64,000 nucleotides of DNA. Source: Schlesneria paludicola DSM 18645. Lineage in GTDB: Bacteria > Planctomycetota > Planctomycetia > Planctomycetales > Planctomycetaceae. Under the pieces are notes generated by a model. That model saw only the letters and a program-made list of their open reading frames with translations, searched no databases and was not told where the DNA came from. Numbering within the stretch: position 1 is the first letter of the stretch; every line of letters starts with the position of its first letter. Shown here one piece after another: positions 7,577 through 18,800 of the stretch. The stretch covers positions 170,977 through 234,976 of the forward strand of contig NZ_JH636434.1 in assembly GCF_000255655.1 (NCBI RefSeq), read 5' to 3'. Position numbers and translations under genes: made by a program.

Positions 7577-10500
7577 CTACGGGCGCAAGCAGAGTGCGAG
7601 CACGCGACCGTTGTGCACTCGGTAATGGACATCAGAGATCGTGACGCGGCTATCGCTCGCCACGGCAACCGCGGTAACGGGTGGATTCGAATCACCATCG
7701 GTTTTGCTTTTGGACACTGCCGCGGACGAGGCGACGGCGGGCATGCTGAGGGTGAACGCTCCCACTTCAGACGAGTAGCCGTGGAAGTGAACGTGGTCCC
7801 TCCCCTTTGATTGCAACGAAGGGCATGCCTGAAGGAATGCCAACTTCGCGGCGTGGGCAGCCCTCCAGAACAGGTCGTGCGACACCCCATCGCGGACCGC
7901 GATTGCGGAGAGTTTCACTTGTTCGTCGGGAGTAAACTTCTGCTCGATCCACGTTTCGTCACTTGGACGAAGCGATTCGACGGCGAGGCCAATACCGTGG
8001 AATTCCGTCGTGGGGGCCGCAACGGACACGACGAAAAACAGTTCGTTTGCAACCTGAATCTGCAACTTGGGGCCCTCAGAGTCGCTCACCCGCCATGGGC
8101 CTGTGGGATCTTCGGACACGTCAATATCGGCGAGTCGTCGTTTGGAGTCGACAAGCTGTCCCACCGCCTCTTTGACGGCTACGCGTTTAAGAAGCCAGGT
8201 CGCCAGTTGAACCGGAGCCAAATGAAGTTGCTCAACGGCGCGTCGCTCAGCGGGACTCAGGACCAAACCGGCGAGGACCTGCGCCCAGTGTGATCGAACG
8301 AGCATTGTGTCGCCGGCACCTGTGACTTCCGTGATCTGACAGCGATCGATACCAGGCACGCCCGCAAACAATTCGTTTCGGGATGTCGCCAATCGCATCG
8401 GCCACTCGGTCAACGCATAAAGGTAGAGTTCCAGTGGAAAGTCAACTTTCTCTTCGGCACGTCCCAGATATCGCATGACCGCTTGTCCGCTGGCCAGACG
8501 AACCTCGGTGTTCGAGATCAGCTTGTCCGTCGACTGGTCGACCATGGCATTCGCGATCATTGGTTCGTCCAACCAGGCGGCATCAGAGATCTCAAGACGC
8601 TCAATCGTGTTCGGAAAGGCCAGCGTCGTGTACCGACCAATCCGTCGGTAATTGGCGTTCACCAATCCCGCGATCTGTGATGACGTATCAATCAGTCCGA
8701 CGGGTAACGCGAGGGCGCTGTTTGGCCAGTCTCGCAGAAGCTGAACGTTTGGTTGACGAACCTGCGTGCGAAGTCCATTCGGTCCGAAGTCTTCGAAGTG
8801 GACGATCCCTTGGAACGAAGGCCCGTGATAGATAAGGTGATCATAGACATCGTTCGACGCCCAAGGTGCAGGTGCCTGCTGGAGGTCTGGGAAGCGAGGT
8901 GCACCCAGTGTGCGTGGACGAGGCTGCAGTTCGACATGGCCCGAGGCGACTTCCTCGTTACCGTCAACATCCGCCACGAAGATTGTGGCGCGCACAAGTC
9001 CTTCTTCGATCGTTGTCGCTTCGATTCTCACGCGACGAGACTGTTTCGCGCAGGTCAGCCATTTCATCGCCTGAATATCGGTGACCGCCGAAACCGTTGC
9101 GTCTGGGAACAGCGTCAATGCCCCTTCCGCCATCAATTCAAATGTCATGGCCATTGGCATGATGGGCAGCGCCCGCAACTCGGGGTGGTTCTTCGAGACC
9201 TTTCGACCGAAGAATGTGTGGTCCCCCAGGAAGGGATGCTTGGCAATGCTGAGTTCCGCTTCGGCCACAAGTCGTTCACCTGATTTGAACTCGAGAACCG
9301 TTTCAATGAACGGCCAGGCGCGAGACGGGCCCTGGTTCGAATGAGGAGCGTTGCGAGTGGGAACGGCAACTGGAGGGGAAACCGCTGGCGCCTGGGCGAT
9401 GGCGCGGGGTGACTCCACTTGTGCGACGTTCTTGCGGGACGTTTCTCGTGGTTCAATCCGTGTGATGGGGGCCAACGATGCTTGAGAAACTGTCGTCTGC
9501 GGATTCAAGACTTCGGCGATGCGTGGACGCGGCGCATCTACGGTCCGCTGACTCAAGACCTGTAACCTCCCGGCAACTCGATGCTGCGCGTACGCAGCCG
9601 TGACGACTTCCTGTGTCTTCAAAAACTGCAACATCGTTGCCTGGAAGTCAGAAATGGCTCTCGTCCGAGTGTCGTGCACGTGATTCCGCGACGTCGCAAT
9701 AACAGGTAAGGCCTGCCGGGCGGGCTCGACTGCTCGTACCGCAAGCGGCTTTCCGTTTGAAGCGGCAGACACCGCCTCCAGGTTGGTCGTCGCAGCCGTC
9801 TTCGAATGGAGTGGGACTTGCCGATCGATCACCGGCCGGCCTTCCGCGTGACTCACGTTCGAGCGGGATGGATTCGAGGCTGGAACAGAGAGGGCCGGTC
9901 GCGTTTCCGACACGGGTGATGCACCAGCTTCGGTGTGCGGTTGCACATTGCGATCGATTGATTGCCACCGATCGGTCACTTCGTCCGTCAGTTGGAAGTC
10001 CGGTAGATCGGTTCGAAGCACAGGTTCGGGACGTGGTGCAACAGGTGGCTGCGCAGTCAAATCAAATAGTTGCGGCGACCGTCGACGGTAAAGTTCATCG
10101 AGTTTGACCGAGACGCCTGCGGCAACCAATTGTCCAATCGCGTGACAAAGCTGAAGCAAATCGGGCTTATTCGTCGCGCCCAACGAGACAACGGTATGCG
10201 GCTTGTCCCCCAAGATGTCGGGAATGAACGCCGCAAGGTTTCCGCGTGGCCCAACGTCGACAAAAACTCGGACGTTGGCGTCATACATCGCTTGAATCGT
10301 TTCGCGGAACCGAACCGGGCTGTACCACTGCCGAACGGCCAGTTCTCGAATTCCCGCCGGGTCATTCGGAAAACGCGCGGCGGAGGCACAAGACCACAGC
10401 TCAACCTTCGGAGTCTTCAGATCGAGAATGTCGATGTAGCGCGCCACGATGTCGGCGGCGGGACGAAAGGCAGCCGTGTGATACGGCCGGTTCCACGGAA

Positions 10501-12859
10501 GTCGTTGGCACAATCCCCCTTTACCTTGAAGGCGATTGAGGACCGTTGCCACGGCGCGTTCGGAACCGACGAGAATTTTTTGATTTGGGCAGTTGTCCAT
10601 CGCGACTTCGACCTGTCCGTCGCTCGCCTGGACTGCGCGGTTCAATTCGTCTTCCGGCACTCCACCTGCCGAAAATAATGTTGCCTCAGGAACGATTTTT
10701 GATTTCTCAAGCTCGCAGGCCGAGTCAACTCCCTCGGCCACGATTCGAGTTAGTCCTTCCGCAGTGGTGGTACCGCATGCACCGGACGCCAGCAACGAGG
10801 CGTATTCACCGCTGCTGTGACCGACCATCGCATCGGCTCGCACCTCGAATCGATCCATCAGCCGCAATAGCCCACGCGCCGCGGCGGTGACGGCCGCGAC
10901 AGCCGTGTCCATTTTGAAGAGTTCTGACTCTGCCTGGCCGGCATTGTTCGGTTGGCAATAGATCAAGTGGGAGAATGGGCGACCTCGCTCACCGAGTGCA
11001 CGCGCCGTCAGTTCAAACTCTTGACGCACTTCCGGATACTGGCGGCACAGGTCGCCCAGCATGTTCACATACTGGCAACCTTCGCCCGGGAACATGAAAC
11101 CAACACGTCCCTGCGTGGCGTGCGGTTCTGCCTGCCAGAAGACGCCGCCTCGGTCATTGATTCGTGAACGTTCCTGTTGCGCCAAAAGTTTGGCTGCGTG
11201 ATCCAACTTCTGGATGAGGTCAGGAACATCCTTCGCCACAAGTGAAACACGGACACGATCAAGGTCATGCATTGCGCAGCTATACGCGATATCCAGCAGG
11301 CTCGCCCCGGATGCGGCTCGCAACCACGTTGCCAGTTCGACAAGTCGCTTGATGAGAGCCTCTCGAGACGCGGCGCTCACGACGACGAGTTCACAAGGCC
11401 AGTCACGTTCGAGTGTCGGAGCTTGCAATTCGTCGTGCGAAACTTCCTCCAAGAGTGCGTGGGCATTGATGCCGCCAAAACCAAATGCATTGATACCCGC
11501 CCGGCGTGGGGTATCGGTGCGATGGTGCAACCAGGGTCGTGCTTCGTTTGCCAGGTAGAATCGCGATTCGGAAAGCTTCAGGCTCGCCTGTGCAGTTTCT
11601 GCGTGCAGCATCGGTGGAATCACGCGATGGTACAGAGCAAGTGCCGTCTTGATGAGTGCGGGAACACCAGAGGCCGGCAAGAGATGCCCCAACATCGATT
11701 TGACACTTCCAAGCGCGATATCTGGACGACCATCGGCTGGTGCACCAAATCCTGCTCGCAGCGATTCAATCTCGGTGGCGTCGCCAAGGGGAATACCCGT
11801 GCCGTGTGCTTCGATCAAACCGACGGTCTGTGTCGAAACGTTGGCTTCCCCGTACGTACGAGCGATCGCGAGTTGCTGTCCTTCGGTACGAGGAGCCAGC
11901 AAGCCGACCCCTTTTCCGTCCGACGAGATTCCAATCGACTTGATCACTGCGTAGATGCGATTGCCATCGCGCTCGGCGTCGCTTCGGCGTTTGAGGACGA
12001 CCAGTCCGCAGCCTTGTCCAAGCAGCGTGCCGTTTGCCTCAGCAGAAAACGGTGCAATCTTGCCCGTTTGGCTGAGTGCCTGCAGTTGGCAGAACATGAC
12101 ATGGACGGGGCCGGGTGTCGAAACTTGGCTGCCACCGGCAAGCACCGCGTCACACCTTCCGGCGCGTAGCTCGCGAATCCCATGTTCAACCGCAATCAAC
12201 GTCGACGAGCAGGCCGCGTCAACATTGTAGGCAGGCCCCATAAGGTCGAAGCGGTTTGCAATCCGACCGGCCAGGGCACTGTGCACCAGACCCGGAAAAG
12301 TGTCCGAAGTCGAGGGAGGCAAACCTCGTCTCAGTTCCCCACGAATATAGTCAAAATCCTGCTCATCCCGCTGCGGCTCAAGATGACGCAAAACCTGGAT
12401 GACTTGTTCGACAGAGATGGATCGTTGATAAACCGTTGCCCAACCGCGGTTGAGGAAGATCCCGCGTCCGAAGATCACACCAGTCTTGTGACGATTCAGT
12501 GCCAGTTCGGGGACTCCGGCATCTTCGAGCGCTTCGTAGGCACAGCGCAACGCGATGAACTGGTCTGGCTCGGCCCCTTCAATGTTCGTCGGCGGCACAC
12601 CGTACTTGATCGGATTGAAACGGCAAAGATCGCCCAGGAACCCACCCTTCGTCGTGTACGTCCGATCGAACCCTTTACGACTTGGATCGTAGAAGAAATC
12701 GGGATTCCATTCAGGAGGGGCATCCGTCACACAATCGACTTTGTGAATCACGTTCTGCCAAAACCGCCCTGGGCTGTCGGCTCCGGGAAACATACACGAC
12801 ATCCCCACGATGGCAATGTCTTCGGGGCTATTGAGACTTGAGCTTACTAGTGAGTTCAT
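7577..12859 (-). CDS. Iterative type I synthase: KS-AT-DH-degenerate PPTase
   Basis: A 1760-residue PUFA/glycolipid-type synthase subunit. Ketosynthase: residues about 15-470, with Cys near 216 in DAACSS, His in EAHGTG and His in SVKSMLGH, so a full triad and not a chain-length factor. Acyltransferase: about 560-900, with FPGEGCQ and GHSSGEY (Ser near 681). A Pro/Ala-rich linker follows to about 1180. Product-template/dehydratase-like hot-dog region: about 1190-1480, with HPFLGDHTFF and YHGPSFQG. The C-terminal region from about 1530 has the layout of a fused 4'-phosphopantetheinyl transferase (WLLKRVAVKEAV, then GLAVES and FWRAAHAAK), but the Mg-binding Asp and the Lys-Glu pair are replaced. 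There is no ACP in this chain. The ATG at 12859 overlaps the stop of the larger synthase (ATGA), indicating coupled production of two partner subunits. Confidence 0.92.
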   Translation of the reverse strand: MNSLVSSSLNSPEDIAIVGMSCMFPGADSPGRFWQNVIHKVDCVTDAPPEWNPDFFYDPSRKGFDRTYTTKGGFLGDLCRFNPIKYGVPPTNIEGAEPDQFIALRCAYEALEDAGVPELALNRHKTGVIFGRGIFLNRGWATVYQRSISVEQVIQVLRHLEPQRDEQDFDYIRGELRRGLPPSTSDTFPGLVHSALAGRIANRFDLMGPAYNVDAACSSTLIAVEHGIRELRAGRCDAVLAGGSQVSTPGPVHVMFCQLQALSQTGKIAPFSAEANGTLLGQGCGLVVLKRRSDAERDGNRIYAVIKSIGISSDGKGVGLLAPRTEGQQLAIARTYGEANVSTQTVGLIEAHGTGIPLGDATEIESLRAGFGAPADGRPDIALGSVKSMLGHLLPASGVPALIKTALALYHRVIPPMLHAETAQASLKLSESRFYLANEARPWLHHRTDTPRRAGINAFGFGGINAHALLEEVSHDELQAPTLERDWPCELVVVSAASREALIKRLVELATWLRAASGASLLDIAYSCAMHDLDRVRVSLVAKDVPDLIQKLDHAAKLLAQQERSRINDRGGVFWQAEPHATQGRVGFMFPGEGCQYVNMLGDLCRQYPEVRQEFELTARALGERGRPFSHLIYCQPNNAGQAESELFKMDTAVAAVTAAARGLLRLMDRFEVRADAMVGHSSGEYASLLASGACGTTTAEGLTRIVAEGVDSACELEKSKIVPEATLFSAGGVPEDELNRAVQASDGQVEVAMDNCPNQKILVGSERAVATVLNRLQGKGGLCQRLPWNRPYHTAAFRPAADIVARYIDILDLKTPKVELWSCASAARFPNDPAGIRELAVRQWYSPVRFRETIQAMYDANVRVFVDVGPRGNLAAFIPDILGDKPHTVVSLGATNKPDLLQLCHAIGQLVAAGVSVKLDELYRRRSPQLFDLTAQPPVAPRPEPVLRTDLPDFQLTDEVTDRWQSIDRNVQPHTEAGASPVSETRPALSVPASNPSRSNVSHAEGRPVIDRQVPLHSKTAATTNLEAVSAASNGKPLAVRAVEPARQALPVIATSRNHVHDTRTRAISDFQATMLQFLKTQEVVTAAYAQHRVAGRLQVLSQRTVDAPRPRIAEVLNPQTTVSQASLAPITRIEPRETSRKNVAQVESPRAIAQAPAVSPPVAVPTRNAPHSNQGPSRAWPFIETVLEFKSGERLVAEAELSIAKHPFLGDHTFFGRKVSKNHPELRALPIMPMAMTFELMAEGALTLFPDATVSAVTDIQAMKWLTCAKQSRRVRIEATTIEEGLVRATIFVADVDGNEEVASGHVELQPRPRTLGAPRFPDLQQAPAPWASNDVYDHLIYHGPSFQGIVHFEDFGPNGLRTQVRQPNVQLLRDWPNSALALPVGLIDTSSQIAGLVNANYRRIGRYTTLAFPNTIERLEISDAAWLDEPMIANAMVDQSTDKLISNTEVRLASGQAVMRYLGRAEEKVDFPLELYLYALTEWPMRLATSRNELFAGVPGIDRCQITEVTGAGDTMLVRSHWAQVLAGLVLSPAERRAVEQLHLAPVQLATWLLKRVAVKEAVGQLVDSKRRLADIDVSEDPTGPWRVSDSEGPKLQIQVANELFFVVSVAAPTTEFHGIGLAVESLRPSDETWIEQKFTPDEQVKLSAIAVRDGVSHDLFWRAAHAAKLAFLQACPSLQSKGRDHVHFHGYSSEVGAFTLSMPAVASSAAVSKSKTDGDSNPPVTAVAVASDSRVTISDVHYRVHNGRVLALCLRP

Positions 12860-15800
12860 CGTACACCCCCAGCAATCATGCCACCGACCTTCGAACTGCC
12901 GACGCCCTCGAGACCGGACACATGTCCAAGCAATCGTCCGTTTCGCACGATCCACAGATCGGCTTGATACGAATGAGGATCGCTTGTGCCTCGCATACGT
13001 AGACGCAGGGTCACCGGTTCCGTTCCGATCGATTCGTACGCGTGATAGCGTCCCACTCGAACGGGCAGCATCAGCGATTTGTGTACGAGCTGCGACCAGA
13101 CCAGCGCGAGTTGGGCGCCCGCATCGATGACGATTCCATCGATAAGCCAGGGTTCTTTCGTGACATGCCCAACGGCATCAGAAGGACCGCATGGTCGAAC
13201 GATGGCGTCAAACCCTTGCTCATCGCCACCAATCAGCTCATCAATGATTTGGAAAGTCGGGCCATGGAACAGCATGTTCTCGTAGACTTCGGAGATGGTC
13301 ACCTGAGTCGGGGTCAGTAGTGATGCCAGCTCCGGCGCCACGGGCGACTCGCGAGCCGCTCGCTTCATTCGAACCTGTGCTCGATAGAACGTGCGAGGGC
13401 TTTCATCAAGTGTGATGAGGATCTTCCAGTCCGCCGTGTCCTGCTCGAACGCAATTCGTTCTGCGTTGACGACAATGTCCTGCCGATTCTGTTTCAGAAT
13501 GATTCCCGCCAGCATGTGCAGATCATCGACACTCGAAACATGCCACTGTGGTTGCCCCGCCATTGCTGTTTCGGCGGCGAGCGAGAGAACCACTGCCAAT
13601 GGAACGACAGGATGACCGTCAATCACGTGATCGCTCAGGAACTTCTGCTCGTCAGCTTTCAACACGACTCGCGCCGTGATGTGGCCATCGGCGTGGCGTT
13701 CCACGTGCTGCCCGGCCAACAGAGGTGTCTTGACCTTCAAGAGTTCTGGGGCGCGTTCGTGAGTCAGTGATGGTCTGTCCTTTGGCGCCGCGCCAGTGGC
13801 GTGATTCCATTGAGAACTGGCGACCCATGGCCCGGGACCAAGAATGATGCGAGCGCCATCGCGTGGAGTCGACTGAATCTCACGCCATGCGGCAGATCGT
13901 CCCGCCGCCGGATCGATCAAAGCGACGCCGTTACCTCGCATCTTGTCAGCGACCTCAGGCGTGACCATTCCCACATCGGCCCAGGGGCCCCAGTTCAGCG
14001 AGATGACTTTTGCGTTGGTTCGAAGTTGCAGCCGCCGCCCGCAACGGTTCAGGATTTCATTCGCGGCAGCGTAGTCACATTGCCCGCTATTCCCGAAGAA
14101 TCCCGAGACAGACGCGAACAGAACCACAAGTCGTAACTGGTCTGGCGGCAGGACATTCAAGATTTGAATCAGTGAATCCACTTTCGTGGCCATAACCCGA
14201 TCAAACGATTCCGTCGCCTTGTCCTTGATCAGCCGGTCCTCAATGACTCCGGCGCCATGGATGACCGCGTCGATCTTGCCGTGCCGTTGTTGCACATCTG
14301 CAATGATCTGACCGAGGCTTGTCGCACTGCGAACGTCGCACGAGTGATACTCGGCTTTCGCTCCGCATCTGGTGAGATCTGCGAGCGTCTGTCGAATGGC
14401 ACGACCGCTCTTGATCCGACTGAGTTCACTTTCGATTGCACTGACCGCCAGGGCACGCCCTTGCGACTTGAAGTCGGCGACGATCTTGGCACGGAGCGAG
14501 GGATCACCCGTAATCGATGATGTGGATGCCGATTCGACGGAATCAGGGATTGCGGATCGGCCAAGCAGGATGAACGTCGCCGGAGTGTCGCGGGCCATTT
14601 CTTTGACAATTTCGGCGGTGATGCCCTGCGCCCCACCAGTGACCAGCACGATGCTGTTACTGGTGATCGCAGGTTGGCCAACGTCTGCGGACGCGGAATC
14701 TCTTGGCTCGGCGATGACGGTCATGCGTTTGCCATTGCGGTGACCGATCTCAACAGGCCCTGCGGCGGAAAATTCTTGCAGCAGCAGTGATGGATCAACG
14801 CTGTTGTCGAGATCGACGGCGCGAAAGGCGTGTCGTGGCCACTCTTCCGCGGCGACTTTCAGTAATCCTGCAATACCACCTCGCCAGGGACGACTGCTCT
14901 CATGATCCTCATTTGTTCCAAAGTCTCCACCTCCATAGGTCGCCGCCAGGACACGGATCGAGGGGCCGTCGTGCTCACCGAGTTCCGGAAGAATTGATTG
15001 CAGCAAGTGCAGCAGACCTTTGACTTCAATGCCAGAAATGGACTGCCAGTCATCCGGCGAGATCGACGGAAAGGTGGGGGCATCGCCCGCTGCGACGAGA
15101 TGGAAGATCCCGGCAATTCGGCCGTACTGCGCTCGCGCCGTAGCAATAGTGTTTTGAAGTTGGTCGCGATTGAGAAGGTCGTCAGCAGTTAACCTGACCA
15201 CGGGGTGAGGACCTGGCTGAAGGCCCGTCGCGAGGGCATCGGCGAATCCCCGATTGTCATTTGTGATCAGGATCGCACCGGGACCGCATGGGACCAACTC
15301 GGAAGGGAACGGGACTTCGACGCAGACGGCCACGCAACGTGGACAGGTCTTCGGCTCGTTGACATCGTTCTTTCCCGCAGACGCAGGAACTTGCACGGTT
15401 GACGCTGATGCATTGTCTGGTTTGGCGGCATTCGCCGTATTCGGTGTTGAAGATGTCTTGTACGCGTCGCACGCACATTGCACGATCTCTGCCATCGAAC
15501 GTGCCGTTGTCAGTTTTTCGACAAATCCGTCTCCGGGGTCGGGAAGATGTTGCAGGGCCGACCGGCGAAATGCGGAAATGATCTCGACTCGCTTGATCGA
15601 ATCGATTCCCAGATCAGCCTCAAGCTTGGCAGCGGCGTCCAGCATCTCCACGGGGTAGCCGGTCCGATCGGCGACCAGTTGAACCAGCGCCAAGAGCAGA
15701 TCGTCCGCATCCAGCGCGAGTGCCGCCGCCGAATCCGTTTGAACATCCGCACCGCCCACGGGGAGTAGCGGAGCCGATGCAACATTCGAATTCGACGACG

Positions 15801-18800
15801 ACAACACTCGCAGGACACATTGGACAATGTCGTTCATCGAACGCGATGCCGTCAGTTGTTCCATGAAGTCGCTGGCACCCCCTGCTGTCTGCGGCAATGC
15901 CTCGCGACGGAAGGCACCGATGATCTCAACGCGTTTGATGGAATCGATTCCCAGGTCGGCTTCCAGGTTCGCATCGGGTGGGAGCATTTCCACCGGATAG
16001 CCGGTGCGGTCCGCGACGATTTGTACGAGAGTTGCGAAGAGAGTGTCGGCCGAGAGGACGTTGCCGCTCGCCGATCCTGATTTCGCTGTCGAGGCAGCCG
16101 CTGCCTCGGAAGACGTCTGAGCCGCTTCTTCTGATGCAGGTGAGGCGACCAGATCCACCACGCAGTTAAGGATGGCCCGCAGGCTTTTCGAGGCCGTCAG
16201 GCGTTCCATGAAGTTGGCCGGTGGTTCGACCACGTCCACAAGCGAGTCTCGGCGGAAACTGCCAATGATCTCGACGCGTTTGATCGAATCGATACCTAGA
16301 TCGGCCTCGAGATTGGCGTCCAGATCGAGTAGCTCAGTCGGATAACCTGTCCGATCCGTGACCACTTGCAACAGCGAATTTGTCAGTCGCTCCAGCGAGA
16401 ATTTCGGCTTCGTTTCGGTCGGTGCGATTGGGGCCGCGGTAGGACTTGCGGAGTTCAATTCGACCGATGGTGAGATTGTCATGGACGCCGCAGGGGTCGA
16501 GACGAGTGTGGAGCCTTTCATGCCAGTGGGAACGGACACTGGAGTCAGTGATCCCTTCTCGCTCACCTCGTAGGGACTCGAATTGACGGGCAACTGAGGC
16601 GATGTCGTGTCGAATGTTGGTCTATCGAAAGGCGGTTGTGGCGGGATGACCGTTTGTGGCGTGCCACCTAGTAACGTCCGCATGACCGATTCTTGGGTCG
16701 TCAAGAATTGACGCATCGTTTTCTGAAACAGAGCGTAGGCATCGGGATCAAACAGGTGATTCGTTGAATCTGCTTCATTCGACGCGGTATCGGTTGACGC
16801 CACGACATATTCCATCGTGGGCGTCGGAGCGCTGGCATCGCTGATCGTCGAGTTGCTTGATGCCGGTGTCGAACTAGGTGCAGGAGGTGGCGAATTCGAC
16901 ACGGCTTCGTGGGAAAGTTCGGATGCATTCACGATCGATTGCGCTCCGTTATGAACGGTGATGTGACTTGGAGAGTTTTGGTGAAGGCGTATGATGTCAG
17001 TGTCATTGGGGCCTGCGTCAGAGCTCGTTGAAGTAACGAGTGGCCCCGCAACGCTCGCACCATCTCCCCCCACTGGCAATGGGATGATGTTCGAGACAGA
17101 TTGCGGAACGCGGTTTCGAGTGGATGTTGCCGTGATCGGCGTTGAGTCGTCGAAGGACTCGATTAACTGAGACTGCGGTCGAGGAACGCGCGGTGGTTCT
17201 GAGGCGGGCCGGCTGTAGGCGCTATTGACCAACCAGACGTGTGATGCGTAAACGGGCGTCACCGAGGCGGGCAGTTGCTTCAGATTCAGAGGTTCAATGT
17301 TCCGATCTTCGTAGAATCGCTCAAGATTGACGGGGACTCCGTGTGCGAACAATTGTCCCAACGCTTGGCAGAGCGCTGTGACGCCATGAATTCCTGAGCG
17401 CTGTGTGTCCACCGCCAGATGGGGCCGATCACCAAGAATTTCGCCGACGAGGTTTGTGAGAACGGACCTGGGCCCGACTTCGACAAAGATCCTCGCGCCG
17501 TCACGGTATGCCGATTCAACTTCGTCGACCCAGCGCACATCGTGTCGCAACTGATCTGCAAGCAGTTCGCGAATTTGTACGGGATCATGGGGATATTGTT
17601 CGGCCGTAATATTGCTGTAAACCGGGAACTTGGGTGCCTGAAACGCGACATTCTCGAGTTCCGTCCGGAATCGATGTCGAGCTTCATCCATCAATGGGCT
17701 ATGGAATGCCGCCGAGACGGGAAGTAAACGTACTGTGATTCCGACGTCGGTCAGCGCGTTCGTGGCCGCCGAGATTCCGATTCGCGTGCCACTAACGACG
17801 GTCTGTCGCGGACTATTACGATTGGCCAGCCAGACATCCGGAATCGTCCCTAACAGTTTCTGAACCGTCGCGGCGTCGGCAGCAACCGCGAGCATTTGGC
17901 CCGCATCCCGAGATCGAGGTGTGTCGACATCCGAGGTGGCGCCTTGCGACATCGCCAGACCACGGGCTGCCGCGAGGCGGTGCAGTTGCCCGGCGGACAG
18001 GCTGCCGGCGGCACACAGGGCGATCAGTTCGCCAAAACTATGACCGAGTGCCACAGTGGGCCGGACACCGAACGCTCGTAGCAATCTCAACATCGCCACC
18101 CCGCAGACTCCAAGAGCGGGCTGAGCGAACTGGGTGGCTTTGAGTCGTTCGACCGCGAGCGTCTTTTCGACGTCGGAGAATGGTGGTGGCGGAAACACAC
18201 GATTGACAAGCGATTCGCCAAACAACGGAGCCAACACCCGTTCCGCTTCTTCGAACGTCGCAGAGACTTCACGGAAATCGACCGCCACATCGCGTAGCAT
18301 GTCGGGCGTTTGCGAGCCTTGCCCGGGAAATACAAATGCGACTCCCGCCTGTCCCATCGGTTCGCGAGTATAGAAGATGCCCGTCGGGAGTTTATGAGTC
18401 GGGGATTTCCCGTCTGAAAAGGCCGCCTGCCATGCGCGGAGCTTGCTCAACAACTCTGCTGTATCCGCCGCGACGAAGGCGGCACGCCAACGACTATTCA
18501 GGCTGCCGTATCGCAAGTGCAAGGCATAGGCCAGGCGATGCAGCGCCGGTTGATGACCGGCAGCGAGAGCGGTTTCAAGTTGATCTGCGTAAGCCCCGAT
18601 GACCGATTGTAAAGTCGATTCCGAATCGGTTCCGAATGCGAACAATTCGCTTGGCAGTTGCTGGCGAGTGCTTCGGCCCTGTACCGGTGCTTCAGGGCTG
18701 TATTCTTCAAGGATGGCATGAAAGTTGGTTCCGCCGAATCCGAACGAGGAAATTCCGGCCCTGCGTGGTCCGGTCGCTTTGATCCAGGCTCGCGTCTCGC

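Noticed and set aside
11267-12169. 300-codon open frame on the plus strand inside the KS of the second synthase
   Set aside because: Antisense shadow of a conserved domain in a high-GC gene; no homology-like pattern.
11650-12859. Second synthase KS as an inactive chain-length factor
   Set aside because: The catalytic Cys and both His residues are present (DAACSS, EAHGTG, SVKSMLGH).
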